A DNA stretch of 64,000 nt from Flavobacterium luminosum (GCF_023635005.1 NZ_JAMLJM010000004.1:1-64000); one strand, 5' to 3'; shown: positions 43,800-53,345, numbered from the stretch's first letter. Notes: generated from the letters alone by a model not told the origin. Program-made: numbers and translations.

Positions 43800-46217
43800 T
43801 TATTTTTTAAATTTTAATAGTAGACTATTGGTAACTACACTCACAGAACTTAAAGCCATGGCAGCACCAGCAATCATGGGATTTAATAAAAACCCATTTA
43901 CGGGATATAAAATCCCCGCTGCAATGGGAATACCTATTATATTGTAAATGAAGGCCCAAAACAGATTTTGTTTTATTGTCGATACCGTTTGTTTCGATAA
44001 TTTAATAGCCTGAGGGACCTTCAACAAATCGGAAGAAATGAGAGTCATGTGCGCCACATCCATCGCTATATCAGAACCTTTACCCATTGCTATACTTACA
44101 TTAGCTTGAGCCAAAGCTGCGCTGTCATTAATTCCATCGCCAACCATCGCTACAATTTTGCCATCCGATTGTAGTTGTTTTACGAAGTTCAATTTGTCTT
44201 GAGGTAAAACACCTGCTTTAAAACGATTCAGACCCAAATTTTTAGAAACAGCAGCAGCCGAAGATTCATTGTCGCCAGTAAGCATGATAACTTCTATGCC
44301 CTGAGCTTTGAGTTGAGCAACGGCTTGAACAGAAGAAGTTTTAATAGGATCTGTAACCGCTGTAATACCCAATACTTTTTCAGTGTCAGCAAAATACAAT
44401 AGGGTGTGTCCCGAGTCTGAATATTTTGTTATAAAATCAGTATAGAAGTTATCATCTGTAGAAATTTGATTTTTGTCAAGTAACTTTTGATTACCAACAT
44501 AATAGGTTTGATGATTTACTATTGCGCGTACTCCAAATCCCGTATCGCTTTCAAAATCCGAAACGGTTAACAAGTTCATTCCCGAATAGTGTGTCGTTAT
44601 TGCCTCTGCCAAAGGATGTTCCGATTGCATTTCGATGGAATACAGTATCGAAGAAAAAGAAGTCTCTTCTTCTTTCCATAAACTAGCAACTACAGAAGGT
44701 TTACCTTCGGTTAGCGTACCGGTTTTATCAAATACGACTGTAGTTACTTTTTTTGCTAGTTCTAAACTCTCAGCATCCTTTATAAGTATTCCGTTTTGAG
44801 CTCCTTTGCCAATTCCAACCATTATTGCTGTAGGAGTGGCCAAGCCTAAAGCACAAGGACAAGCAATGACCAAAACAGTAACCATAGCCAACAATCCATG
44901 GGTAAATCCATTTTCTCCGCCAAAAATGAGCCATAACAAGAAAGTAAGTAGTGCTATTCCCATAACCACGGGAACAAAAATCCCAGCAATAGTATCAACT
45001 AGTTTCTGAACAGGAGCTTTACTTCCTTGAGCATTTTGTACCATTGCAATTATGTGTGACAATAAGGTAGCACTGCCAATTTTTTCGGCTTTATATTGTA
45101 GACTCCCTTTTTGATTGATGGTTCCGGCAAAAACAGGATCGTTTTGACTTTTAGAAACCGCGATAGGTTCTCCGGAAATCATACTTTCATCTACAAAAGA
45201 AGTACCGGAAAGCACCCTGCCATCAACTGCTATTTTTTCTCCTGGCTTAACTAAAAGCATATCTCCCACTTGAATGTCGCCGATTGCCACTTCTTCTTGA
45301 TTTCCTTCATTGGTTAATCGAATTACCGTTTTAGGTTGCAGCCCCATCAGCTTTTTAATGGCAAAGGCTGTATTATTTTTTGCCCGTTCTTCCAATAATT
45401 TTCCAAAAAGAATGAACGTAATTACCACTGTAGCGGCTTCAAAATAGACATGAGCATGCAATCCGCGATTATGCCAAAACTGGGGATATAATGTATTAAA
45501 AACACTAAAAAAATAAGCGATTCCGGTACTTAAGGCCACTAAAGTATCCATGTTGGCTTTTCGATGTTTGGCCTGTTTCCAGGCATTGATAAAAAAGTTT
45601 TTACCGAATCCAAAGAGCACAGGTGTCGAAAACAACCACATAATCCAGTTACCATAAGGCATATCCATAAAAAACATCCCTATAACAAAAACGGGCAATG
45701 TGAACAATGCAGAGGCTATCGTTCTCTTTTTTAAAGCAACGAAATGTTGATTTTGTCTTTCGGCTACTTCGTCTTCTTGATTTTCAGTTGCCGTAATCAA
45801 TAAATCGTAACCCGCTTCTTCTAAAGCTAGTTTTAACTTTTCAGGATGTGCCAAACCTGGGACATATTCTAAAGTAGCGGTAGCATTGGCATAATTCACG
45901 GCAGAAGAAACAACACCGGTCTCTGAGGACAAGACACTTTCTGCACTCACCGCACAAGAAGCACAAGACATACCAGTTACTGGAAAATCTTTTTTGACTG
46001 TAGTCACATTATAGCCCAAATCTCGAAGGTTTCGAATGAGTTGGTTCAAATGAAATCTCTTATCATCAACCGAAATTTTAGCAACATGATTATTAAACTC
46101 AACTTTGTGAGACAAAACACCCTCGGTTTTACCAAGAGCCTCATCTACGATCAAAGCACAATGTTCACTGTGAACACCTTCCAAGGGAAGCGTCAAAAAA
46201 GTTGTATTGGTTTCCAT
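43800..46217 (-). CDS. copA: Copper-translocating P-type ATPase
   Basis: 805-aa P1B-type ATPase exporting Cu(I). Two N-terminal HMA domains: the first has HSEHC (16-20) in place of CxxC, the second has the intact GMSCASC (C85, C88). Eight membrane helices carry the CPC motif (ACPCALG, about residue 450), then DKTGT (about 495, phosphorylated Asp), the HP of SEHPLA and GDGINDSAAL. It follows the AraC-type regulator and precedes the chaperone. Confidence 0.94.
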   Translation of the reverse strand: METNTTFLTLPLEGVHSEHCALIVDEALGKTEGVLSHKVEFNNHVAKISVDDKRFHLNQLIRNLRDLGYNVTTVKKDFPVTGMSCASCAVSAESVLSSETGVVSSAVNYANATATLEYVPGLAHPEKLKLALEEAGYDLLITATENQEDEVAERQNQHFVALKKRTIASALFTLPVFVIGMFFMDMPYGNWIMWLFSTPVLFGFGKNFFINAWKQAKHRKANMDTLVALSTGIAYFFSVFNTLYPQFWHNRGLHAHVYFEAATVVITFILFGKLLEERAKNNTAFAIKKLMGLQPKTVIRLTNEGNQEEVAIGDIQVGDMLLVKPGEKIAVDGRVLSGTSFVDESMISGEPIAVSKSQNDPVFAGTINQKGSLQYKAEKIGSATLLSHIIAMVQNAQGSKAPVQKLVDTIAGIFVPVVMGIALLTFLLWLIFGGENGFTHGLLAMVTVLVIACPCALGLATPTAIMVGIGKGAQNGILIKDAESLELAKKVTTVVFDKTGTLTEGKPSVVASLWKEEETSFSSILYSIEMQSEHPLAEAITTHYSGMNLLTVSDFESDTGFGVRAIVNHQTYYVGNQKLLDKNQISTDDNFYTDFITKYSDSGHTLLYFADTEKVLGITAVTDPIKTSSVQAVAQLKAQGIEVIMLTGDNESSAAAVSKNLGLNRFKAGVLPQDKLNFVKQLQSDGKIVAMVGDGINDSAALAQANVSIAMGKGSDIAMDVAHMTLISSDLLKVPQAIKLSKQTVSTIKQNLFWAFIYNIIGIPIAAGILYPVNGFLLNPMIAGAAMALSSVSVVTNSLLLKFKK

Positions 46218-46288
46218 ACTCTTACATTTCTTGGAGTAAAATTAAGATCAATCGCCTCAAAAAAAGTTACAGAATTCGGTTTCTGATT

Positions 46289-46301
46289 TGTAAAATTTAC
46301 A
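46289..46301. promoter_or_regulatory. Palindrome upstream of copA
   Basis: TGTAAA-A-TTTACA, symmetric around one base, about 70 nt ahead of copA and overlapping the regulator's stop codon. Could be an operator; the evidence is symmetry and position only. Confidence 0.3.
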
Positions 46302-46857
46302 GATGATCCAAAGGAACTCTTTTTTGAATTCCAACCGATTTAAAATGTGAAGGTGTCAAGCCGGTTATTTTTTTAAATTGATTGCTCAAATACGCCACAC
46401 TGCTATAACCCAATTGATCTGCTATTTCTTTAAGTGAAAGTTCGTCGTAAACGATTAGTTCTTTTACCTTTTCAATTTTCTGAAGAATAATATATTTCTC
46501 TATGGTAATGCCTTCAACTTCCGAAAAAAGATTACTCAAATAGTTGTATTCGTAACCTAACTCCGTAGCTAAAAATTCAGAAAAATTGATTTTTACCTTT
46601 TCCTTATCATGATGAACAAACTGAATGATACGATTCTTAATACGTTCTATCAGTTGCTGTTTTTTATCATCTATGAGCTCAAAACCCATTTTCAGAAGCT
46701 CTTGAGATAAAATTGCCCTCCTTTCTTGAGACAAAGTATGCATGGTTTCGATTTCTCCCAAAGTCACATTTTTATAGTCAATTCCCTGAGATTGCAACAG
46801 TGTCTCAACTGCCAAAATACATCTTTGGCAAACCATATTCTTAATGTATAATTTCAT
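46297..46857 (-). CDS. AraC-family regulator with N-terminal HMA-like domain
   Basis: 186 aa. Residues 1-70 look like a degenerate HMA domain with the pair C10-x-x-C13 (KNMVCQRCI). Residues about 85-180 are an AraC DNA-binding domain (ISLKEIADQLGYSS-type helix-turn-helix: LSLKEIADQLGYSSVAYLSNQFKKITGLTPSHFK). A direct metal sensor controlling copA and the chaperone is inferred. It opens the copper operon, 80 nt ahead of copA. Confidence 0.87.
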   Translation of the reverse strand: MKLYIKNMVCQRCILAVETLLQSQGIDYKNVTLGEIETMHTLSQERRAILSQELLKMGFELIDDKKQQLIERIKNRIIQFVHHDKEKVKINFSEFLATELGYEYNYLSNLFSEVEGITIEKYIILQKIEKVKELIVYDELSLKEIADQLGYSSVAYLSNQFKKITGLTPSHFKSVGIQKRVPLDHL

Positions 46858-46920
46858 CTTCTCGCTATGATAATAAAATTACTCATTCTTTTTGAGAAAA
46901 AAAAGGAAGCTATCCCATAA

Positions 46921-47058
46921 ACAAAAAAGGAGGTCTGTTTGCAGACCTCCAATACAATATTTTGATGTAATATTATTCTTTTACTTTACGAGTAAAAAAA
47001 CTTTCGAAGAAACTCTCTTATTACAGAGAAATTAATTCAAGTATTAAATCAAATATTG
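46921..47058 (-). ncRNA. Small RNA family, copy B
   Basis: A perfect promoter TTG (47091-47093)-N19-TATCTTTG (47064-47071) and a terminator GGAGGTCTG / CAGACCTCC (46929-46950). The 111 nt from 46961 to 47071 match copy A with 10 substitutions. CAATATTTGAT near the 5' end pairs with ATCAAAATATTG near the 3' end through one bulge, as does copy A with different bases. The frame that is open in copy A has stop codons here, which favours RNA over peptide. It lies upstream of the AraC-type regulator, so the two copies bracket the copper operon. Confidence 0.72.
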
Positions 47059-47063
47059 CATAT

Positions 47064-47093
47064 CAAAGATAGAAATATTTTTTATATAAACAA
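47064..47093 (-). promoter_or_regulatory. Promoter of small RNA copy B
   Basis: TTG-N19-TATCTTTG on the minus strand, an exact consensus match. Confidence 0.8.
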
Positions 47094-47248
47094 TTAAAAA
47101 TCAACATTTTAACATTAAAAAATGTAAATTACCCAACAAAACAAATTAATTTCTTACAAAAACAATTTTCTTTCCTTATATTAGCAATATTAATCTTCTT
47201 TTTGAAGACTGAAAATAAACATTTTAAAAAACCTTAATACAACACACT

Positions 47249-47581
47249 ATGGGAAAATTTGTTATTACCAAAAGAGTAAATGGAGAATTCCAATTTAGTT
47301 TGAAAGCTGGAAACGGTCAGGAAATTTTAAGAAGTGAAGGATATTCCTCAAAAAGTAATTGTGAAAACGGAATTGAATCGGTGAAACGCAATTCTCAAGA
47401 CGACAGTAAATTTGATCGCAAAACAGCGGCCAACGGAAAACCTTATTTTAACTTAAAAGCGACTAACGGACAGATTATTAGAACTAGTGAAATGTACGAA
47501 AGTGAAGCGGGACGCGATAATGGAATCGAATCGGTAAAAAAGAATGCACCAGAGGCTACAATAGAAGATCAGACGGCTTAA
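47249..47581 (+). CDS. YegP-family (DUF1508) protein
   Basis: 110 aa made of two DUF1508 repeats, each with the pattern F-x-L-K-A-x-NGQ-I followed by E-x-Y-x-S and NGIESVK. Small stable beta-alpha fold, role unknown. Single-gene unit with its own terminator. Confidence 0.9.
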   Translation: MGKFVITKRVNGEFQFSLKAGNGQEILRSEGYSSKSNCENGIESVKRNSQDDSKFDRKTAANGKPYFNLKATNGQIIRTSEMYESEAGRDNGIESVKKNAPEATIEDQTA

Positions 47582-47602
47582 TAATAGTTTATCTATAAAA
47601 AT

Positions 47603-47637
47603 AAAAGTCATTTCAATTGAATTTGGAATGACTTTTT
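47603..47637 (+). terminator. Terminator of the YegP-family gene
   Basis: Stem AAAAGTCATT / AATGACTTTT and a T-run. Confidence 0.8.
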
Positions 47638-47735
47638 TGTTGCCCAATATCCTTAACGAAATGTGTAAAAGTTCACTACAGATTAGAAAACCATTTCATT
47701 TTTTTCTACATTTACAGTATTAATAAAAAATTACC

Positions 47736-49100
47736 ATGTTACAAACTATTCTAGTCTTAGCCGCATTTATCATTGCCTTAATTATCGGAATCTTTATTGG
47801 AAAATCACTTTTTACTGCAACTACTACTTCTGAAAAAGCCTCTTTAGAAGAAAAAATCAAAGGATTGTTTACTCAAATAGAACAACTGAAAACACAATTT
47901 CAGTCGGAACGCGAATTGTTCCAAAAAAACATCCAACAATTGCAAGCAGAGAAGGAAAGTATTCGCAATGAAAAAGAAGCTGTGGCCATTCAATTATCGA
48001 AAAAAGAAGTAGATTTTGACAATTTATTGGAACGCAACAGGGAACAAAAACAAGAAGTGGAGCAATTACAGGAAAAATTCACCAAAGAATTTGAAAATCT
48101 AGCCAATAAAATTCTAGAAGAAAAAACCACTAAATTCACAGAGCAAAATAAAGAAAATCTAAAAACCATTCTTTCACCGTTACAGGACAAAATCCAATTG
48201 TTCGAGAAAAAAGTGGAAGATACCCACAAAGAAAGTATCGATTATCACGCGGCACTTCGCCAGCAAATTATGGGACTTCGTGAGCTGAATGCCCAAATGA
48301 GCAAAGAAACACTCAATTTAACCAAAGCCTTAAAAGGTGACAGTAAAATGCAGGGAAATTGGGGCGAATTAGTATTAGAACGTGTACTAGAAAAATCAGG
48401 ATTAGAAAAGGGACGAGAATATGAAGTACAACAAAGTTTTGTGACCGAAGAAGGAAACCGCGTACAACCCGATGTAATCATCAATTTACCTGACGGTAAG
48501 AAAATGATTGTCGATGCTAAAGTAACCTTAACGGCTTACGAACGATTTGTGAATGAAGAAGACGAAACGCTAAAAACACAATACCTGAAAGAACATGTTA
48601 ACGCGTTAAAAAGACACGTCGACCAATTGGGCGAGAAAAATTATCACGATTTATACAAAATGGAAAGTCCAGACTTTGTACTTCTTTTTGTGCCTATAGA
48701 ACCCGCTTTCGCATTGGCCTTGAATGAAGATGCTACTTTATACAACAAAGCTTTTGAAAAAAATATCGTTATTGTAACACCTTCTACCCTATTGGCTACT
48801 TTGCGAACCATCGATAGCATGTGGACCAATCAAAAGCAACAGGAAAACGCCTACGAAATAGCACGCCAAGCCGGTGCTTTGTATGATAAATTTGAAGGTT
48901 TCGTGAGTGATTTAATTAAAATAGGAAAACGCATGGATGAAGCCAAATCCGAATACAGCAATGCCATGAACAAATTGGTGGATGGAAAAGGAAATTTGGT
49001 AACCAGCGTCGAAAAACTAAAAAAAATGGGGGCAAAAGCAAAGAAATCGTTACCCGAAAGTATTATCAATAGAGCCGAATCAAATGAACTAACATTATAA
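47736..49100 (+). CDS. rmuC: DNA recombination protein RmuC
   Basis: 454 aa. An N-terminal membrane helix (LQTILVLAAFIIALIIGIFIG), a long coiled coil (about 30-170) and a C-terminal nuclease-like domain with KGDSKMQGNWGELVLERVLE, QPDVIINLPDGKKMIVDAKVT and the FVPIEPAF segment. RmuC proteins limit inversions at short repeats. First gene of a run with the two following ORFs. Confidence 0.92.
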   Translation: MLQTILVLAAFIIALIIGIFIGKSLFTATTTSEKASLEEKIKGLFTQIEQLKTQFQSERELFQKNIQQLQAEKESIRNEKEAVAIQLSKKEVDFDNLLERNREQKQEVEQLQEKFTKEFENLANKILEEKTTKFTEQNKENLKTILSPLQDKIQLFEKKVEDTHKESIDYHAALRQQIMGLRELNAQMSKETLNLTKALKGDSKMQGNWGELVLERVLEKSGLEKGREYEVQQSFVTEEGNRVQPDVIINLPDGKKMIVDAKVTLTAYERFVNEEDETLKTQYLKEHVNALKRHVDQLGEKNYHDLYKMESPDFVLLFVPIEPAFALALNEDATLYNKAFEKNIVIVTPSTLLATLRTIDSMWTNQKQQENAYEIARQAGALYDKFEGFVSDLIKIGKRMDEAKSEYSNAMNKLVDGKGNLVTSVEKLKKMGAKAKKSLPESIINRAESNELTL

Positions 49101-49111
49101 AAACAAACACT

Positions 49112-49480
49112 ATGTTCCGAAAATTTTTACTTATTACAACCGCAGTAATCCTTCTAGGAGTAACCGCTTTTTATGCTTTTCTGTACTACGCCACTTATAG
49201 CGAAGGTGACCGAACCGGTGAACTCATAAAATTTAGTAGCAAAGGATATATCTTTAAAACTTGGGAAGGCGAAATTTCACAAGGTATTTCAGGAGCTCAG
49301 ATTTTCCGATTTTCTGTTTTAGATGAAAACGCTGAAGTGATCCAGCAACTGAAAGACTATCAAGGACAATATGTAAAAATAAGCTATATCGAACGCTACA
49401 AAACCTTTCCTTGGTGGGGAGACAGCAACTATTTTGTTATTGCTGTAAAAACAGAAAAATCACCACATCTTCTTAAATAA
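49112..49480 (+). CDS. Conserved membrane-anchored protein
   Basis: 122 aa with an N-terminal membrane anchor (LLITTAVILLGVTAFYAFLYY) and a small beta-rich extracytoplasmic domain (GYIFKTWEGEISQG, VKISYIERYKTFPWWGDSNY). Relatives have been named 6-phosphogluconate dehydrogenase, as I recall, without support in the sequence. Function unknown. 11 nt after rmuC. Confidence 0.75.
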   Translation: MFRKFLLITTAVILLGVTAFYAFLYYATYSEGDRTGELIKFSSKGYIFKTWEGEISQGISGAQIFRFSVLDENAEVIQQLKDYQGQYVKISYIERYKTFPWWGDSNYFVIAVKTEKSPHLLK

Positions 49481-49486
49481 AACAAT

Positions 49487-50032
49487 ATGGAAACAAGTTA
49501 TAAGAGCGTAGAATCCTCCAATATAATAATCTCTGAATTGATGCTTCCGTCTCACACTAATTTCAGTGGAAAAATTCACGGAGGATATATTTTATCATTA
49601 CTAGATCAAATCGCCTTTGCTTGTGCTTCTAAATTTTCAGGACATTATTGTGTCACTGCTTCAGTAGATACGGTAGATTTTCTAGCTCCTATCGAAGTAG
49701 GAGAATTAGTCACCATGAAAGCTTCGGTTAATTATACCGGAAAAACATCGATGATTATAGGGATTCGAGTAGAAGCTGAAAATATTCAGACCGGAAAAGT
49801 CAAACATTGCAACTCCTCTTATTTTACTATGGTGGCCAAAGACAGCAATGGAAATAATACTGCCGTTCCAGGACTAATTTTAAAAACGGACAACGATGTG
49901 AGACGTTTTTATAATTGTATAAAAATGATCTCCAACAAAAAAGAAAAACAAAATCACGAAGAAACTTTTGACTATAAATCGGAAGAAGCCATTAATAACC
50001 TTTCCCAATACCATGTTAAAGTGGAACGGTAA
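49487..50032 (+). CDS. Acyl-CoA thioesterase (hotdog fold)
   Basis: 181 aa. HotDog fold with LPSHTNFSGKIHGGYILSLLDQIAFACASKFSG, like YciA/cytosolic long-chain acyl-CoA hydrolases. Six nt after the previous gene. Confidence 0.9.
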   Translation: METSYKSVESSNIIISELMLPSHTNFSGKIHGGYILSLLDQIAFACASKFSGHYCVTASVDTVDFLAPIEVGELVTMKASVNYTGKTSMIIGIRVEAENIQTGKVKHCNSSYFTMVAKDSNGNNTAVPGLILKTDNDVRRFYNCIKMISNKKEKQNHEETFDYKSEEAINNLSQYHVKVER

Positions 50033-50126
50033 AACTCTTCAATTTTTTATTTTCGAATACTAATATTGTATATTCTTTTATAGCAATTTATAAGCTGAAA
50101 GTGTATTCATCATTCCATTATATTTT

Positions 50127-51275
50127 ATGAAAGCGACAAAATTATTTACCTCTTTTTTTGAAAGTGAAAAAGCCAGTGGGATCATACTCTTACTTTGCAC
50201 TTTCTTATCTATAGTAATCACCAATAGTGCATTCGAAGAAACTTATTCACATTTTTGGCATTTAAAAATAGGAAGTTTTTCAATAGAACACATCATTAAT
50301 GACGGTCTGATGACCATCTTCTTTTTGATGATTGGATTGGAATTGGAACGAGAGGTCTATATTGGCGAATTATCGAACATTCGAAGTGCTATGTTACCTA
50401 TTATGGGAGCTCTAGGAGGAATGGCTGTTCCTGCTTTAATTTATTTCTTCTACAATCAAAACACGCCTTTCCAAGACGGAATTGGAATTCCAATGGCAAC
50501 CGATATTGCTTTTGCCATCGGAATTTTATCCTTGTTGGGAAATAAGGTACCACTCTCACTAAAAATCTTTTTAACCGCATTGGCTGTTATTGATGATTTA
50601 GGGGCTATTTTAGTGATTGCTTTCTTTTATACCAAGGAACTCAACTTGACTTATCTAGCCATAGCGATGGGAATCTTTGGAATCATGCTCGTTATGAACC
50701 GATTGAAAGTGTACAAACTTATTCCGTATCTAATTTTAGGAGTCATCATGTGGTATTGCTTATTACATTCGGGTGTTCATGCAACCATTACAGGTGTTTT
50801 AGTCGCTTTTGCGATCCCGTTCCAACAAGGTGAAGAACATTCGATTTCGTATCAATTAGAGCACTGGCTACACAAGCCTGTTTCTTTTATAATTTTACCC
50901 ATATTTGCTTTGGCAAACACGGCTATTGTTTTAAATTTTGATGCCTCACAAGAATTACTACCCACTTATGCTTTAGGAATCATTTTAGGATTGGTAGTGG
51001 GAAAACCTTTAGGCATTACGTTGTTCTCTTTTCTATCGGTAAAATTCAAATGGGCAACAATGACCGATGGACTGACTTGGAAATCTATCTTTGGCGTTGG
51101 TCTTTTGGGAGGTATTGGTTTCACCATGTCAATTTTCGTGACGCTTTTAGCGTTTACAGACACGGTAATTATTAATAATGCCAAACTCTATATTATTGTT
51201 GCTTCTTTAATTTCGGGAATCTTAGGGCTCGTATTCCTAAAATACTATTTCAACTCGGTTAAAACGCAAGCATAG
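50127..51275 (+). CDS. nhaA: Na+/H+ antiporter NhaA
   Basis: 382 aa, about 12 helices. The ion-binding pair is in AVIDDLGAI, with ATDIAFAIGILSLLG and DGLMTIFFLMIGLELERE. Exchanges Na+ for protons at the inner membrane. Followed by a terminator. Confidence 0.95.
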   Translation: MKATKLFTSFFESEKASGIILLLCTFLSIVITNSAFEETYSHFWHLKIGSFSIEHIINDGLMTIFFLMIGLELEREVYIGELSNIRSAMLPIMGALGGMAVPALIYFFYNQNTPFQDGIGIPMATDIAFAIGILSLLGNKVPLSLKIFLTALAVIDDLGAILVIAFFYTKELNLTYLAIAMGIFGIMLVMNRLKVYKLIPYLILGVIMWYCLLHSGVHATITGVLVAFAIPFQQGEEHSISYQLEHWLHKPVSFIILPIFALANTAIVLNFDASQELLPTYALGIILGLVVGKPLGITLFSFLSVKFKWATMTDGLTWKSIFGVGLLGGIGFTMSIFVTLLAFTDTVIINNAKLYIIVASLISGILGLVFLKYYFNSVKTQA

Positions 51276-51316
51276 TGTAAACTAAGAAATACTCAAAAAA
51301 AAATTCATTAAACAAT

Positions 51317-51349
51317 AAAGACCTTATGCTTATCCACATAAGGTCTTTT
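51317..51349. terminator. Bidirectional terminator after nhaA
   Basis: Stem AAAGACCTTATG / CATAAGGTCTTT with an 8-nt loop, between convergent genes. Confidence 0.85.
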
Positions 51350-51370
51350 CGTATAAGAAATAATCAAATT

Positions 51371-52960
51371 TTATCTTTTCATAGTTTCAGCACATTTCTC
51401 AGCACATTTTTCTCCATCTATAGCTGCAGAAATAATACCACCCGCATAACCTGCCCCTTCTCCACAAGGATACAATCCTTCTATCTCTAAATGTTCTAAA
51501 GTATAAGGATCACGAGGAATACGAACAGGAGAAGAGGTACGACTTTCTGGCGCATGTAATACCGCCTCATTGGTATAATATCCTTTCATTGATTTTCCGA
51601 ATTGTACAAAACCTTCTCGCATTATTTGGGTTAAGAAATCAGGAAAAACTTCTCCTAATTCAACCGAAGTGGTTCCGGGCACATAGGAAGTCTTAGGGAT
51701 ATCAGCTGATACTTTGCGCTGTGTAAAATCAACTAAACGTTGCGCCGGTACTTTTTGAGTCTGTTGCGTTGCTGCACTTTGGTAAGATCCTCCAGCTAAG
51801 TGCCATGCTTTTTGTTCTATCGCCTTTTGAAATTCCATCCCAGCTAAAGCACCATGTTTGGCAAAAGGTTTAAAATCTTCCAATTTTAATTCGACAACTA
51901 TTCCTGAATTTGCTGTAGCCTGATCACGTTTCGAAGGCGACCAGCCATTGGTCACTACTTCGCCCGGACTCGTTGCGCAAGGAGCTATAACCCCACCCGG
52001 ACACATACAAAACGAATACATCCCACGACCATTTACTTGTTTTACAATCGAATAAGGAGCTGGAGGAAGATACTCGCCTCTGAAATCACAAGAATATTGA
52101 ATCTGATCGATTAAACTTTGCGGATGCTCCGCACGAACACCTAAGGCAAAGGGTTTAGCCTCAATTAGCACCTTTTTTCGATCCAATAATTCAAAAATAT
52201 CACGAGCGGAATGCCCCGTTGCCAGAATAATTTTTTCCGCTTTGATGGTTTCTCCCGTATTGGTAATTACGCCACGAACTTTATTCGATTCGATAATAAT
52301 ATCAGTCACTCGGGTTTCAAATAGCACCTGCCCCCCACATTCTTTAATCTTTTCTCTGATATCTTGAATAATCTGAGGGAGTTTGTTTGTGCCAATATGT
52401 GGATGGGCTTCTACTAATATTTCAGGAGTGGCTCCAAAAGCCACTAACAATTTTAAAATCCGATCTACATCCCCTCTTTTCTTGGAACGAGTATACAATT
52501 TACCGTCGGAATATGTTCCTGCTCCTCCTTCTCCAAAACAATAGTTAGAATCTTCATTTACAATATGATCTCGATTAATCGCTTTGAGATCACGACGACG
52601 ACCACGAACATCCTTTCCTCTTTCAATAACAATAGGCTTTAGCCCCAACTCAATTAGTCTTAAAGCCGCAAACAAACCCGCAGAACCAGCTCCCACTACA
52701 ATTACTTCAGGTGCGTTAGACACTTCATTGTAATGAGGCAATGCTATTGTTTCTTCTACTACAGGCTCACCCTGAAAAAAAACATTGGCTTTTATGTTGA
52801 TTTTAATCGCTTTTTGTCGTGCATCGACAGAACGTTTCAAAACCACTACTTTTTGAATTTCATTCGCTGAAACATGCATTAGTTTGGCTATATGAGCCTG
52901 TAACAATGGTGCATTAGCAGCAATTTCAGGAGCAACTTGCAGTTGTAATTCTTTGGACAT
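51371..52960 (-). CDS. NAD(P)/FAD-dependent oxidoreductase (COG2509 type)
   Basis: 529 aa. FAD fold VIVVGAGSAGLFAALRLIELG around residue 85, ERG, and the family-specific NYCFGEGGAGTYSDGKLYTRSKK and FCMCPGG motifs, ending LYPCGEGAGYAGGI. COG2509 FAD dehydrogenases have no agreed physiological substrate. Monocistronic. Confidence 0.88.
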   Translation of the reverse strand: MSKELQLQVAPEIAANAPLLQAHIAKLMHVSANEIQKVVVLKRSVDARQKAIKINIKANVFFQGEPVVEETIALPHYNEVSNAPEVIVVGAGSAGLFAALRLIELGLKPIVIERGKDVRGRRRDLKAINRDHIVNEDSNYCFGEGGAGTYSDGKLYTRSKKRGDVDRILKLLVAFGATPEILVEAHPHIGTNKLPQIIQDIREKIKECGGQVLFETRVTDIIIESNKVRGVITNTGETIKAEKIILATGHSARDIFELLDRKKVLIEAKPFALGVRAEHPQSLIDQIQYSCDFRGEYLPPAPYSIVKQVNGRGMYSFCMCPGGVIAPCATSPGEVVTNGWSPSKRDQATANSGIVVELKLEDFKPFAKHGALAGMEFQKAIEQKAWHLAGGSYQSAATQQTQKVPAQRLVDFTQRKVSADIPKTSYVPGTTSVELGEVFPDFLTQIMREGFVQFGKSMKGYYTNEAVLHAPESRTSSPVRIPRDPYTLEHLEIEGLYPCGEGAGYAGGIISAAIDGEKCAEKCAETMKR

Positions 52961-53111
52961 CCATCTTAAATTAGGCTACAAAAATAAACAATTTTCAGAA
53001 GCTTATCCTACACCTCTTTTGTTCCGACACAAAAAGAGACAAGAAAGAAGAGAAAAACTAAACTTGTACTTGTTTCCAAATAAAAACAGATATTTGTAAA
53101 AAAATACTAGC

Positions 53112-53345
53112 ATGCGTCAGATTAAACTAATTTGGGATTTTAGAGGCCCCGCGGCAGCCAAAACCGCTGAACATCATAAAATTCATCTGAAGGAATATAT
53201 AAAAATGGAAAATCTACCTATTACCATCACAGGATTTACCATTATAGATTCTATGTACGCCATTGCTTTTATGGTAGTGACGGATGAATATTTAATTCCA
53301 ATTCGAGATACTTTAAAACCTCATCGCGGAGAACTATACGAATAA
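53112..53345 (+). CDS. Conserved small protein of unknown function
   Basis: 77 aa, no signal peptide or membrane helix. KLIWDFRGPAAAKTAEHHKIHLKEY and MYAIAFMVVTDEYLIPIRDTLKPHRGE look like a compact alpha-beta fold. No family recognised. Followed by a strong terminator shared with the convergent fasciclin gene. Confidence 0.75.
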   Translation: MRQIKLIWDFRGPAAAKTAEHHKIHLKEYIKMENLPITITGFTIIDSMYAIAFMVVTDEYLIPIRDTLKPHRGELYE

